A stretch of DNA of 39,904 nt from Acidimicrobiaceae bacterium (GCA_009835735.1 VXWX01000129.1:1-39904), one strand, 5' to 3'; counted from the stretch's first letter, positions 15,095-26,257 are shown. Numbers and translations are program-made. The notes: generated from the letters alone by a model not told the origin.

Positions 15095-16205
15095 GCCGGG
15101 GCTCGCGGGGTAGGCCGAGGATGCGTTCGCCGATGATGTTGCGCATGATGGCCGACGTGCCGCCCTGGATGGTGTAGGCGGGGGCGTAGCAGATGGCGGT
15201 GGGCACCGCATCCCCCACGGTGGCGGCCGGGCCCAGTACCCGGGCCGCGAACTCGGCCACCCGCTGCTCGTGCTCGGTGCAGAAGGCCTTGGTGCCCGCG
15301 CTGTAGTCGGCGGAGCCCTCGCCGAGAGCGCCCCGATACACCATGAGCCGTCCGAGCCGGTAGCCGGTCTCGATGGCTGCGATCTCCTGGCGTGTCTGGG
15401 GGTCGGCGAGATCGGCGTGCTCCAGCGCGAGTTCGTACAGGGGCCGGTTGGACACCAGACGGTCGATGCCGCCCCGCTCGTAGCCGAGCTGGATCATGGT
15501 CTGCTTGAACGCCCCGCCCTCGGTGCCGACCAGATTGTCGGCCGGCACCCGCACGTCGGTGAAGAAGATCTCGCAGAAGTGCGAGTTGCCGACCATGTCG
15601 CGCACCGGCCGCACCTCGATGCCGTCAAGGCCCATCGGCACGATCAACTCGCTCAAGCCCCGGTGGGGCGGCCCTTCGCTGCTGGTGCGGCAGATCGCGT
15701 AGCAGTACTCGGCGCTGGCCGCCCCGCTGGTCCAGATCTTCTGACCGTTCACGACATAGCAGTCGCCGTCGCGCACGGCGGACGTCTTCAGCGCAGCGAG
15801 GTCGGAGCCGGCGTCGGGCTCGCTCATCCCGATGCACCAGGACGCCTCCCCCGACAGCATCCCGGGCAGGAACTCGACCTTCTGGGCATCGGTGCCGTAG
15901 CTGTAGATGGACGGGCCCATCTGGCGGTCGGCGAACCAGCTGGCCGCGATGGGCGCACCGACGCTGATCATCTCCTCGGCCATGATGATGCGCTCGATGC
16001 CGGGACGGCCTCCCCCGCCGTACTCGGCCGGCCAGGTCATCCCGATGAAGCCTTCGGCCGCCAGCACCCTGGAGAACTCCTTGGAGTGGCCGTTGATCCA
16101 CGAGTCGCTCCACCGGCCGTAGCCGGCCACGCCCTGCTCGGCCACGGCCCGGGCCCGGGCCCGCAGCGCCTCCCACTCGGGGCGCATCGAGAAGTCGAGA
16201 CTCAC
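15081..16205 (-). CDS. acyl-CoA dehydrogenase family protein
   Basis: A 374-residue FAD flavoprotein of the acyl-CoA dehydrogenase superfamily. It has the N-terminal helical part with GMTWPAEYGGGG, the beta-domain signature CIGMSEPDAGSDLAALKT, the FAD-contacting VNGQKIWTSGA, and the C-terminal IQGGTSAIMRNIIGERILGLPR. It should introduce a double bond into an acyl-CoA; the chain type is unknown. The start is GTG 16205, overlapping the amidohydrolase stop as GTGA. The open frame further upstream is a shadow of the amidohydrolase. It is the third gene of a GcvT-like, amidohydrolase, ACAD operon and overlaps the convergent SDR gene by 14 bp at its end. Confidence 0.92.
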   Translation of the reverse strand: MSLDFSMRPEWEALRARARAVAEQGVAGYGRWSDSWINGHSKEFSRVLAAEGFIGMTWPAEYGGGGRPGIERIIMAEEMISVGAPIAASWFADRQMGPSIYSYGTDAQKVEFLPGMLSGEASWCIGMSEPDAGSDLAALKTSAVRDGDCYVVNGQKIWTSGAASAEYCYAICRTSSEGPPHRGLSELIVPMGLDGIEVRPVRDMVGNSHFCEIFFTDVRVPADNLVGTEGGAFKQTMIQLGYERGGIDRLVSNRPLYELALEHADLADPQTRQEIAAIETGYRLGRLMVYRGALGEGSADYSAGTKAFCTEHEQRVAEFAARVLGPAATVGDAVPTAICYAPAYTIQGGTSAIMRNIIGERILGLPREPRPTRG

Positions 16206-17197
16206 GACAGTCTGTATATCCGGGAAGCGGTGCCCGAGAACAGATCCTCCTGCTCGGCGTCGCTGTAGCCGACCGCCATGATCTGCAGCGCGTTCCACAG
16301 CACCGGGTACGGCAGCGCCTGGCGGTCGACCGGGAAGTTGGACTCGAACATGCACCGGTCCGGCCCGAACGTGTCGATGCAGAACCGCACGTCGTCGCCC
16401 CAGTGAGCGGCCACCTCCTCCGATCCCGGCGGCGCATCGAGGGTTGCCCAGCCCATGCCGTGGTACATGTCCATGCCGATGCCGCCCACCTTGAGCGCCA
16501 CGTTGGGGCAGGCTGCTACGAGCCGCATGGACGCCTTCCAGCCGGCCCGTTCCCGGTCGCGGTCGTAGGGTCCCACGCCCAGCGGCCCGCCCAGATGGTC
16601 GAGCACGATGGTCAGCTCGGGCACCGCCCGGGCCAGTCCGGCCAGATCCGGGAGCTGGGGGTGGAACATCCAGGTGTCCAGGCTGAAGCCCATCGCCGCC
16701 AGCCGGCGGGCCCCGGCCCGGAACTCGTCGGTGTTCATCATGTGCTCGAACGGGTTGCAGTGGCTGTTGTGGATCTCGTCGCTGGCATCCCACGCGGTTG
16801 CGTGGCGGATCCCGCGGAACCGGCCGCGGCCGGCCCCATCATGGGCGGCGAGTACCTCCTCGACGGCGTCGCCCAGCATCAGATCTGCGTGACTGACGAT
16901 CCCGGCGACGGTGGGGCCCTCGGCCGCGTCGAGCCACTCGGCCTGGCCGGCCACGAAACCGGTCTCCCCCACCGGCTTCATGTGCTCGGCGCAGTCAGTG
17001 TCGTAGTGAGACATGCACTCGGCGAACACGGTCTTGACCACGTTGTGGCTGCCGGTCAGGTCCTCCAGCAGCTGAGGCGCGAGGTAGGTGCCGATGCGCC
17101 AGTCCCACAAGTGATGGTGGGCATCGACGATCACGCGCTCAGGATCGACCGCTTCCTCACGGCGCAACGCCAGCCACTCGAAACGGTTCAGATCCAT
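16202..17197 (-). CDS. amidohydrolase family (amidohydrolase-2) metal-dependent hydrolase
   Basis: A 331-residue TIM-barrel hydrolase of the amidohydrolase-2 group, which includes decarboxylases and lactonases of aromatic and sugar metabolism. The metal-binding HxH is in VDAHHHLWDW (His27-29). Later barrel motifs are RGIRHATAWD, IVLDHLGGPLG and CMFESNFPVDR. GGAGGGG precedes ATG 17197 by about 5 nt. It follows the GcvT-like gene by 29 nt and overlaps the acyl-CoA dehydrogenase start by 4 nt, so it is in the middle of an operon. The substrate is unknown; a lactone or ring-cleavage product would fit the neighbours, but this is only an inference. Confidence 0.88.
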   Translation of the reverse strand: MDLNRFEWLALRREEAVDPERVIVDAHHHLWDWRIGTYLAPQLLEDLTGSHNVVKTVFAECMSHYDTDCAEHMKPVGETGFVAGQAEWLDAAEGPTVAGIVSHADLMLGDAVEEVLAAHDGAGRGRFRGIRHATAWDASDEIHNSHCNPFEHMMNTDEFRAGARRLAAMGFSLDTWMFHPQLPDLAGLARAVPELTIVLDHLGGPLGVGPYDRDRERAGWKASMRLVAACPNVALKVGGIGMDMYHGMGWATLDAPPGSEEVAAHWGDDVRFCIDTFGPDRCMFESNFPVDRQALPYPVLWNALQIMAVGYSDAEQEDLFSGTASRIYRLS

Positions 17198-17226
17198 CCA
17201 GCCCCTCCAGGCTTGGTCGGGACGGG

Positions 17227-18420
17227 TCAGCTACCCGGACCGCTCCAGGCAGCGCGGGGCAGTTGCTTCTCCTTGTCTACGAACGGGAGCGTGTCGACGG
17301 TTGCCTCATGGAAGCTGCCGTCGTGGTCGTGCAGCCGGACCGTCTTGCCGTTCCAGTCGTCGCCGGTCAGGGGCGCATCGAAGCGCACGTAGCCGATGCC
17401 GGCGTCGAGCGTCGGCGACCACGATCCGGCGGTCATGTGGCCGACCGGGCCGTCTTCGAAGTGGACGTGCATGCCGGCCTCCGGCGTGGCGGTTGCACAG
17501 ACCAGGCCGAACAGCAGCTGGCTGCGATCAGCGGTCTCCAGCGCGTCCCGGCCGATGAAGCCGTCCTTGTCGAGGTGGACGAACTGCCCGAGGCCGGCGC
17601 CGTAGGGCGTCAGGCCGGGCTCGATGTCGGTGCCGTTGTCGAGGATCCCCGACTCGATTCGCCGCAGTCCCATCGACGACGACGAGCTGAACTCCATCCC
17701 GAAGGGCTCCCCGCAGGCCAGCAGGCCGTCCCAGAGGGCGTCGTGGTCGGTGGTCTCCGGGCCGCTGTTGCAGTAGATCTCGATCCCGACCTCGCCCGTC
17801 CACCCGGTGCGCGACACCCACAGCCGCTGGCCGCAGACATCGAAGAACCCGGCGTGGAAGTACTTGAAGTCCGGCGACAGCCCGCCGCCGATGGCGGCGT
17901 CGAGCACGTGCAGAGACTTCGGTCCCTGGATCTGGAGCACCCGCGAGTGGGGGTCGCGGACCTCGACGTCGAGGCCGATGGCGTGGGCCTCGAGCCAGCT
18001 CTGGAACTCGCCGTTGGCCTTGACGTACATGTACCGGTCCTCGGCCAGTCGCATGACCACTCCGTCCATCAGGATGGTGCCGTCGGCACGGCAGGCCAGG
18101 CCGTAGCGGGCCCGCCCGACCGGAAGGGCCTCGACCCGGCAGGTGAGCACCTTCTCGAGCAGCCCGCCGGCGTCGGGGCCGATGATCTCGAGCGGCTTCT
18201 CCGGGACGTCGTACAGCATTACGCCGCGGCGCAGCTTCCAGTAGTTGGGGACGGGGTCCTCGTCGTCGGTCATCTTCACGGGGTAGAGGCGGTCGCAGTA
18301 GATGCAGAAGACCGTCTGATCGGTCGCGTAGCGGTGAGCGAACGGCGACTGGCCGATGCGGAACGCGCTCAGCTGGACAGTGCCGAACGACTCGATGTAG
18401 TAGTGCCTGTCCCCGGTCAT
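17227..18420 (-). CDS. GcvT-family folate-dependent methyltransferase (LigM/DmdA-like)
   Basis: A 397-residue protein of the aminomethyltransferase (GcvT) fold. Members move a methyl or methylene group from a substrate to tetrahydrofolate: glycine cleavage T protein, DMSP demethylase DmdA and O-demethylase LigM. Visible motifs are RRGVMLYDVPEKPLEIIGPDA, LQIQGPKSLHVLD, VSRTGWTGEVGIEIYC, the RRIESGILDNGTDI segment and LDKDGFIGRDALE. No glycine cleavage P or H genes are near, so a catabolic demethylase is more likely than glycine cleavage. ATG 18420 has GGGGAG about 4 nt upstream. It starts a minus-strand operon and is divergent from a Rieske oxygenase, another common demethylating enzyme. Confidence 0.85.
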   Translation of the reverse strand: MTGDRHYYIESFGTVQLSAFRIGQSPFAHRYATDQTVFCIYCDRLYPVKMTDDEDPVPNYWKLRRGVMLYDVPEKPLEIIGPDAGGLLEKVLTCRVEALPVGRARYGLACRADGTILMDGVVMRLAEDRYMYVKANGEFQSWLEAHAIGLDVEVRDPHSRVLQIQGPKSLHVLDAAIGGGLSPDFKYFHAGFFDVCGQRLWVSRTGWTGEVGIEIYCNSGPETTDHDALWDGLLACGEPFGMEFSSSSSMGLRRIESGILDNGTDIEPGLTPYGAGLGQFVHLDKDGFIGRDALETADRSQLLFGLVCATATPEAGMHVHFEDGPVGHMTAGSWSPTLDAGIGYVRFDAPLTGDDWNGKTVRLHDHDGSFHEATVDTLPFVDKEKQLPRAAWSGPGS

Positions 18421-18486
18421 CGCTCCCCTACATGCTCGGCCTCTCGATGGGCCGGCTCAGGGTAGCCACGCAACCCGTGTGCAACG

Positions 18487-19833
18487 ATGGTTGGAATGGT
18501 CGACACCACACCGCTGGACGAGGCCGAGATCTTCGGCACTGCCGTCACTGCATCGGGTCTGGTCGCGGAGGCCCCGGTGAGGATCCCGGTCGAGCGCTAC
18601 ATCTCGGCCGAGTTCGCCGAGCTCGAGCACTCCAGGCTGTGGCCCAGGGTGTGGCATGTGGCCTGCACCGTCGACCATGTCGCCAACCCCGGCGACTGGT
18701 TCGAGCACCGTCTCGGCCGGTACTCGGTGCTGCTGGTGCGGGGCGACGACGGTGTGCTGCGCGGCTTCCAGAACGTCTGCCGCCACCGGGGCAACACCAT
18801 CTGTGTGGGATCGGGGTCCGGCGCGACCGAACTGCGCTGCCCCTATCACCGCTGGGCGTGGGACCTGGCCGGCCGGCTGCGCGAGGTTCCGTCGCGGCGG
18901 GGCTTCGGGCCGCTGCGCAACGACGAGCTGGGCCTGGTGCCGGTGCGGGTGGACACCTGGACCCGTCTGGTGTTCGTGAACCTGGACCTCGATGCCGAGC
19001 CGCTGGACGACTGGCTGGAGGGCGTCCCCGACGACATCGCCTGGGCCAACCTGGACGAGTTCCGGTGCGACTACTCCACCGTCACCCCGGTCAACAGCAA
19101 CTGGAAGGTGGTCAACGACGGCTTCTCGGAGACCTACCACGTGCAGGGCCTGCACCGCGAGATGCTGGCCAGCATCGACGACGTCAACGCCCCCCAGCGG
19201 ATCTGGAACCGCCACAGCGCCTCATACCAGCGCTACGGGGTGCCCAGTCCCCGCCTGGGCCGCAACGTCGACGACCAGGCGGTGTGGGACTCCTTCGTGA
19301 TCACCCAGGGCGGGCGCATGGGGCCGCAGTACCGGGAGCCCTGCGACCTTCCCGACGTGCCGGCCGGACAGACCCTGCAGGACGTGATCGCCCAGAAGAT
19401 CCGCGACCATCAAGCCACCCTCGGGGTGGACCTGTCGGCCTACGACACCCACCAGATCACGAGCCTCAGCCAGTACAACCTGTTCCCCAACGCGACCGTG
19501 CTGGTGAGCGCCGACCTGTTCACCGTGATGACCGCCCGACCCGGTCCTACCCCCGACGAGGGCGAGCTGGCCGTCATCAACCTCCGCCGGATGCCGTCGG
19601 CCGACGCTCCGGCCCCGCCGCCGGTGCATGTCACCGTGCCCATGGACAAGTCCGACTTCGGGTTCGTGCTCAACCAGGACCTGAGCGTGATCCGCACCAT
19701 GCAGAACGGCCTGCACCAACCCGGCTGCACCCACGTCCTGCTGTCGGGCGAGGAGTGCCGGATCGTCAACATGAACCGCCACCTGGAGCAGTACCTCGGC
19801 CTCGAGCCCGGCGGCTGGAAGCCCGGCTCGTAG
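18487..19833 (+). CDS. Rieske non-heme iron oxygenase, alpha subunit
   Basis: A 448-residue ring-hydroxylating-oxygenase-type alpha subunit. The N-terminal Rieske [2Fe-2S] domain has C-x-H (Cys98, His100 in NVCRHRGN) and C-x2-H (Cys118, His121 in CPYHRW). The catalytic domain has the mononuclear iron motif NDGFSETYHVQGLHREM with His218 and His223. Such enzymes hydroxylate aromatic rings or N/O-demethylate substrates such as glycine betaine and carnitine; the class is not resolved here. No ferredoxin, reductase or beta subunit gene is adjacent. ATG 18487 has no ribosome site; ATG 18496 (MVDTTPLDEAE) is a possible alternative. It is divergent from the GcvT-like gene with a 66-bp gap. Confidence 0.92.
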   Translation: MVGMVDTTPLDEAEIFGTAVTASGLVAEAPVRIPVERYISAEFAELEHSRLWPRVWHVACTVDHVANPGDWFEHRLGRYSVLLVRGDDGVLRGFQNVCRHRGNTICVGSGSGATELRCPYHRWAWDLAGRLREVPSRRGFGPLRNDELGLVPVRVDTWTRLVFVNLDLDAEPLDDWLEGVPDDIAWANLDEFRCDYSTVTPVNSNWKVVNDGFSETYHVQGLHREMLASIDDVNAPQRIWNRHSASYQRYGVPSPRLGRNVDDQAVWDSFVITQGGRMGPQYREPCDLPDVPAGQTLQDVIAQKIRDHQATLGVDLSAYDTHQITSLSQYNLFPNATVLVSADLFTVMTARPGPTPDEGELAVINLRRMPSADAPAPPPVHVTVPMDKSDFGFVLNQDLSVIRTMQNGLHQPGCTHVLLSGEECRIVNMNRHLEQYLGLEPGGWKPGS

Positions 19834-19854
19834 CGGCGATCCCGTGCGGATCTC

Positions 19855-20670
19855 CTACCGGATAGCGAGGCGGAGCGTGAGCTCGTAGACCGGGTCGCCC
19901 AGCCACTTGCGGACGAACAGGGCCGGTCGCCCCAGCATTCCCTTGACGTACCGGCGGCGCGGCTTGTCGGTGGTTGCGGCTTCCAGAAACACCTGGGCCA
20001 GCACTTCGGCCTTGGTGCCGCGGTCCGCGACGCGCCCGCTGTCCCTCATTCCGAGGAGCGGCGCTATCTGAGCCTTGTAGGCGCCGTGGCCGTACTTGCG
20101 AAGCTGGTCGGCGGCCACGTCACCGAAGTCGGTTCTGATCAGGCCCGGCTGGATGAGCACGACCTGGATGTTGAACGGCGCGGTCTCGAGGCGCAGGCAG
20201 TCCGACCAGCCCTCCAGGGCGTGCTTGGTGGCGTGGTACCACGACCCGAAGGGCGAGAAGACCTTGCCCCCGACCGAGGAAACGTTCACGATCCGGCCCG
20301 ACCGCTGAGCCCGCATGTGGGGCAGAACGAGCTGGGTGAGGTGAGCCACGCCGAAGAGGTTCACCTCGAACTGGTACCTGGCGTCGTCGAGCGGGATCTC
20401 CTCGACCGGCCCGTACAGGCCGAAGCCCGCGTTGTTGATCAACACGTCGATGCGCCCCTCGGCCTCGACGATCCGGTTCACGACCCGTTCGTTGTCGTCG
20501 CCCCTGCTCACATCCAACTCGACCGGGGTGACGCCGTGGTCGGCCAGATCCGCCATGCGGTCCATCCGCCGGGCGGCGGCGTAGACGCGGTGACCCTCGC
20601 GGGCAAACAGGATGGCGGCCTCGCGGCCCATGCCCGCGGACGCTCCGGTTATCAGCACAACCTTGCTCAT
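19855..20670 (-). CDS. SDR family oxidoreductase
   Basis: A 271-residue SDR of the group with basic residues after strand 2 (AAARRMDRM), which usually prefers NADP. Motifs are TGASAGMG (8-15), NNAG (79-82), Ser132 in NVSSVGGK and Tyr145/Lys149 in YHATKHA. The C-terminal tail (RRRYVKGMLGRPALFVRKWLG) is basic and amphipathic and might contact membrane. AGGAG lies 8 nt before ATG 20670. It is divergent from the dienelactone-hydrolase-like gene and convergent with the Rieske oxygenase gene, whose stop lies 21 nt away. The substrate is unknown. Confidence 0.9.
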   Translation of the reverse strand: MSKVVLITGASAGMGREAAILFAREGHRVYAAARRMDRMADLADHGVTPVELDVSRGDDNERVVNRIVEAEGRIDVLINNAGFGLYGPVEEIPLDDARYQFEVNLFGVAHLTQLVLPHMRAQRSGRIVNVSSVGGKVFSPFGSWYHATKHALEGWSDCLRLETAPFNIQVVLIQPGLIRTDFGDVAADQLRKYGHGAYKAQIAPLLGMRDSGRVADRGTKAEVLAQVFLEAATTDKPRRRYVKGMLGRPALFVRKWLGDPVYELTLRLAIR

Positions 20671-20723
20671 TGCCTCAGCTCCTGACTGACGAGGCTCGCA
20701 GCCTCTACCCTGCCGGGCACTCT

Positions 20724-21695
20724 ATGGAGACCGATGACGCCGCCATCCACAACGACGATTTCCGGCTGGCCAACGGCCTGGGCGGCGAGGCGCTGACGAT
20801 CCCGTCGGCCAACCCCAGGAACTTCCATCAGGCGATCTCCGACACCGGCGCCATGCCGGGCCAGGACTTGCGGGCCAAGCTGTTCCTACCGGAGGGACCG
20901 GGGCCGCACCCGGTGGTGATCATCGCTCCGGGCAGCCTCGGGCTTCAGTTGCATCACATGGAGATCGCAGCCGCAATCACCGACGGCGGTGTCGCGGCCT
21001 GCGCCGTCGATCCGTTCAGCACCCGCAGCGTCGTTAGCACTGTCGTGCGACAGGTTCAGTTCTCCTTCGCGGCCAGTGCCTGGGATGTCCTGGCCGCGGC
21101 CGAGGTCCTCGCGGCCCGCTCCGACATCGACCCGGCCCGGATCGGCGCCCAGGGCCACAGCCGGGGCGGCTCGGCGGTGCTCAACGCGGCGTCGGTGCAC
21201 CTCGCGGCGGCGGCAGGCGCTCCCAAGCTGGTCGGGGTGTACGCCGCCTACCCATGGTCGGGGCAGCAGTTCCTCGACCCCGACGTGGGCACCACCCGGG
21301 TACGGGCCATCATCGGCGACCGCGACGACTGGTGCCCGCCGGTGCAGGTCCAGGCCCACATCCAGGCCATGCGAGCCTCCGGCGGCGACGCAACCGTGCG
21401 GATCGTGCCCGGCGCCAACCACAGCTTCGACCGCACGAGCCCCCTGGAGTACATACCCGAGGCCTCGGTGACGCCCGGGGCGCCCACCCTCTACATCGCC
21501 GACGACGGTGCTTTCATCCTCCCCACGTCTGACGAGCCCGATCCAGAGCTGGTCGACCGTGACGGATTCCTCTACGCCATCGAGGCCGGCTTCGGAGTGC
21601 GCGGCGCCCACATTTCCGGCAACCCCGACCTCGTGCCGGTCTTCTACGAGGACATGATGACGTTCTGGTCCGACGTCATGTTGCCGGACGGATAG
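20724..21695 (+). CDS. dienelactone hydrolase family alpha/beta hydrolase
   Basis: A 323-residue alpha/beta hydrolase. The nucleophile elbow is GHSRGGS with Ser146. The acid is probably Asp in IIGDRDDW and the base His in PGANHSFD. The LPEGPGPHPVVIIAPGSLGL segment precedes the oxyanion region. This resembles dienelactone hydrolases and related acyl hydrolases, which normally have Cys as nucleophile in true dienelactone hydrolase; here it is Ser. ATG 20724 is chosen because the extra 18 residues of the longer frame overlap the divergent SDR leader and lack a ribosome site. TACCCT lies 12 nt upstream of the ATG. The substrate is unknown. Confidence 0.85.
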   Translation: METDDAAIHNDDFRLANGLGGEALTIPSANPRNFHQAISDTGAMPGQDLRAKLFLPEGPGPHPVVIIAPGSLGLQLHHMEIAAAITDGGVAACAVDPFSTRSVVSTVVRQVQFSFAASAWDVLAAAEVLAARSDIDPARIGAQGHSRGGSAVLNAASVHLAAAAGAPKLVGVYAAYPWSGQQFLDPDVGTTRVRAIIGDRDDWCPPVQVQAHIQAMRASGGDATVRIVPGANHSFDRTSPLEYIPEASVTPGAPTLYIADDGAFILPTSDEPDPELVDRDGFLYAIEAGFGVRGAHISGNPDLVPVFYEDMMTFWSDVMLPDG

Positions 21696-21722
21696 ACCCG
21701 AGATTTCAGATTTACTCATTAT

Positions 21723-21752
21723 TTAGACTTAGTCCAGAATAGCTGCTATAGT
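21723..21752 (+). promoter_or_regulatory. promoter and candidate Fur operator before the fur-family gene
   Basis: TTAGAC (21723-21728) and TATAGT (21747-21752), 18 nt apart, form a promoter whose -10 box ends 6 nt before ATG 21759, so the transcript should be leaderless. The region from about 21710 to 21752 is strikingly AT-rich for this DNA. Inside it GACTTAGTC (21726-21734) is a short palindrome, and TATT/AATA arms flank it. This is consistent with autoregulation by the Fur-family product, but no binding site is proven. Confidence 0.5.
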
Positions 21753-21758
21753 GGCTCC

Positions 21759-22199
21759 ATGATCCAGGACGCCCGGCAGCTGCTGCGAGACAACCGGATC
21801 CAGGTGACCGCCCAGCGACTGGCCGTGCTGACGGCAGTGTCGGCCCGCCCCCACGCCACCGCCGACGACATAGTCGGCGATGTGCGGGCCAGCATCGGCG
21901 CGGTGTCGCGCCAAGCGGTGTTCGACGCGCTGGGCGTGCTGTCCGAGAAGGGCCTGATCCGGCGCATCCAGCCGGCCCGGTCACCGGCCCGCTACGAGGA
22001 CCGGGTCGACGACAACCACCACCACCTGGTATGCCGCGAATGCGGCCGCATGGTGGACGTCGACTGCGCGGCCGGCTACCGGCCATGCCTGGAGGTCGAC
22101 GACGACTTCGGTTTCGACATCGACGAGGCCGAGGTCATCTACTGGGGCTACTGCCCCACCTGCCAGAAAGCGCCCGTCGCCGCCGGTCAGGAACCCTGA
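21759..22199 (+). CDS. Fur family transcriptional regulator (FurA-like, upstream of katG)
   Basis: A 146-residue metal-dependent repressor. The N-terminal winged helix includes [24 protein letters not shown] and the recognition region [24 protein letters not shown]. The [12 protein letters not shown] segment gives metal-binding histidines and Cys92/Cys95, and Cys132/Cys135 in YCPTC complete a structural zinc site. It is followed 42 nt later by katG, the arrangement known for actinobacterial furA-katG, where FurA represses both genes and responds to oxidative stress or iron. ATG 21759 lacks a Shine-Dalgarno and appears to be the first transcribed codon. PerR- or Fur-type metal choice cannot be assigned. 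Confidence 0.92.
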   Translation: MIQDARQLLRDNRIQVTAQRLAVLTAVSARPHATADDIVGDVRASIGAVSRQAVFDALGVLSEKGLIRRIQPARSPARYEDRVDDNHHHLVCRECGRMVDVDCAAGYRPCLEVDDDFGFDIDEAEVIYWGYCPTCQKAPVAAGQEP

Positions 22200-24467
<2,268 letters not shown>

Positions 24468-24474
24468 GCCTCAA

Positions 24475-24493
24475 CGGCGGCCTATAGCCGCCG
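24475..24493 (+). terminator. katG terminator hairpin
   Basis: CGGCGGC (24475-24481) and GCCGCCG (24487-24493) form a perfect 7-bp GC stem with a 5-nt CTATA loop, 7 nt after the katG stop. There is no U-tract. It separates katG from the following SDR gene. Confidence 0.55.
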
Positions 24494-24506
24494 CCGGTAG
24501 CACGCC

Positions 24507-24512
24507 TACCCT
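24507..24512 (+). promoter_or_regulatory. -10 box TACCCT of the SDR gene at 24521
   Basis: TACCCT ends 8 nt before ATG 24521 and lies directly after the katG terminator hairpin. It predicts a leaderless transcript for the SDR-denD pair. No clear -35 element is visible. Confidence 0.4.
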
Positions 24513-24520
24513 TGTGGGCG

Positions 24521-25276
24521 ATGCAGGACGGCAAGATCGCGCTGGTGACCGGAGCCGGCTCCGGCGTGGGCCGGGCAGCGGCGGTTACCCTGGCCAGGGA
24601 CGGCTGGCATGTGGTGGCCGTGGGCAGGCGGACCGACCCGCTGGCCGAGACCGTCGCGGAGTGCGAGCGCGAGGGCGGGTCTGGCTCGGCCGTGACCGCC
24701 GACGTGAGCGACCCTGCCTCAGTCGAAACTCTCTTCGAGAGGGTGCGCGCCGATCACGGCCGCCTCGACCTGCTGTTCAACAACGCGGGCACGGCCGCGC
24801 CGCCGGTGCCGGTCGACGAGCTCGACGTCGAGCAGTGGCAGCGGGTGGTGGACGTGAACCTGACCGGCTCGTTCCTGTGCGCCCGGCAGGCGTTCGGGTT
24901 GATGAAGACCCAGGACCCCTCCGGCGGGCGGATCATCAACAACGGGTCGGTGTCGGCCCACGTGCCCCGGCTCCACAGCGCCCCGTACACGGCCACCAAG
25001 CACGCCATCACCGGGCTGACCAAGTCTCTGTCGCTCGACGGTCGCCCGTTCGGCATCACCTGCGGCCAGATAGACATCGGCAACGCCTCGACCCCGCTCA
25101 CCGCCCGCATGCCCGAGGGGGTGCTCCAGGCCGACGGCAGCATCCGGCCCGAGCCGACCATGGACGCGGCCGACGTCGGCCGGGCCGTGGCCTACATGGC
25201 CAGTCTTCCCCCGGACGCCAACGTGCTGACCATGACGGTGATGGCCAACGGCATGCCGTTCATCGGCCGGGGCTGA
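24521..25276 (+). CDS. SDR family oxidoreductase
   Basis: A 251-residue classical SDR. Motifs are TGAGSGVG (10-17), NNAG (87-90), Ser143 in INNGSVSAH and Tyr156/Lys160 in YTATKHA. GRRTD after strand 2 suggests NADP preference. ATG 24521 is chosen over the TTG at 24512 because the Rossmann fold begins right after it and the -10 box ends 8 nt before. It sits 27 nt upstream of the denD-like gene on the same strand, so both may act in one sugar-acid pathway, but its own substrate is unknown. Confidence 0.9.
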   Translation: MQDGKIALVTGAGSGVGRAAAVTLARDGWHVVAVGRRTDPLAETVAECEREGGSGSAVTADVSDPASVETLFERVRADHGRLDLLFNNAGTAAPPVPVDELDVEQWQRVVDVNLTGSFLCARQAFGLMKTQDPSGGRIINNGSVSAHVPRLHSAPYTATKHAITGLTKSLSLDGRPFGITCGQIDIGNASTPLTARMPEGVLQADGSIRPEPTMDAADVGRAVAYMASLPPDANVLTMTVMANGMPFIGRG

Positions 25277-25301
25277 CGTTGCTGATCGCCCGGGGCTGAC
25301 G
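25262..25301 (+). repeat. short tandem duplication at the SDR/denD junction
   Basis: A 17-nt sequence (25262-25278) recurs at 25285-25301 with one mismatch, a 23-nt period. The first copy contains the SDR stop codon; the second ends two bases before the denD start codon. It looks like a small slippage duplication that lengthened the intergenic gap. Confidence 0.6.
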
Positions 25302-25303
25302 CG

Positions 25304-26257
25304 ATGCGGGTCCTCATCACCGGCGGTGCGGGCATGCTCGGCCGCAAGCTGACCGGGTGGCTCGTGGAGCGGCGCCATCTGCGGGGAGACGGCATTGACG
25401 CCATCGACTTAGTCGACCTGGTCGAGGCCCCGATCGAGTCCGAGCTGTGCACCGCCCATGTGGCCGACCTGTCCCGCCCGGGCGAGGCGGAAGCGCTGGT
25501 CGCGCTGGAACCCGACGTGGTGTTCCATCTCGCTGCCGTGGTCTCCGCTGAGGCCGAGGCCGACTTCGACAAGGGCATGGCGGTGAACCTCGACGGCACC
25601 CGCCAGCTGTTCGACGCCATCCGCCTCTCCCCCATCACGCCCCGGGTGGTCTACGCATCGTCGATCGCCGTGTTCGGCGCGCCGTTCCCCGATCCCATTC
25701 CCGACGACTTCCATCCCACGCCGCTCACCTCCTACGGCACCCAGAAGCTGGTCGGCGAAGCGCTGCTAGCCGACTACTCCCGGCGAGGATTCTTCGACGG
25801 CATCGGGATCCGACTCCCGACCGTCAGCGTGCGTCCGGGAGCCCCCAACGCGGCCGCGTCGAGCTTCTTCTCCGGCATCATCCGCGAACCCCTCAACAGT
25901 GTCGAGGCCAAGTTGCCGGTCGGCCGCGATGTGCGCCATCCCCACGCCAGCCCGAGGGCCGCGGTCGGGTTCCTGGTCCATGCCGCCGAGCTGGACACCG
26001 AGCGGCTACAGGGTCGCCGCAACGTCACCATGCCGGGAGTGTCGGTCACGGTCGGCGAGCAGATTGAGGCCCTAGGCCGGGTGGCCGGCCCTGACGCCGC
26101 CGCGCTGATCGTTGCATCACCCGACCCTGCCGTAGCCGAGATCGTGGCCGGATGGCCTTCCCGCTTCGACACCGCCCGTGCCGCCGCCCTGGGTTTTGCG
26201 GCCGACGCCGCCTACGACGACATCATCCGGGCCTACATCGAGGACGACTTACGCTGA
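25304..26257 (+). CDS. denD: NAD-dependent epimerase/dehydratase family, D-erythronate dehydrogenase-like
   Basis: A 317-residue extended-SDR enzyme. The nucleotide site is TGGAGMLG (6-13), with Ser120 in YASSIAVFG and Tyr144/Lys148 in TSYGTQK. The tail GIGIRLPTVSVRPGAPNAAA, the DVRHPHASPRAAVGFLVHAA stretch and the AALGFAADAAYDDIIRAYIEDD end are those of DenD, which oxidises D-erythronate to 2-oxotetronate with NAD. The assignment is by recognition of these motifs. No ribosome site is obvious, so coupling to the preceding SDR gene or leader is likely. A damaged second copy of its last 45-60 codons lies at 30792-30923. Confidence 0.85.
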   Translation: MRVLITGGAGMLGRKLTGWLVERRHLRGDGIDAIDLVDLVEAPIESELCTAHVADLSRPGEAEALVALEPDVVFHLAAVVSAEAEADFDKGMAVNLDGTRQLFDAIRLSPITPRVVYASSIAVFGAPFPDPIPDDFHPTPLTSYGTQKLVGEALLADYSRRGFFDGIGIRLPTVSVRPGAPNAAASSFFSGIIREPLNSVEAKLPVGRDVRHPHASPRAAVGFLVHAAELDTERLQGRRNVTMPGVSVTVGEQIEALGRVAGPDAAALIVASPDPAVAEIVAGWPSRFDTARAAALGFAADAAYDDIIRAYIEDDLR

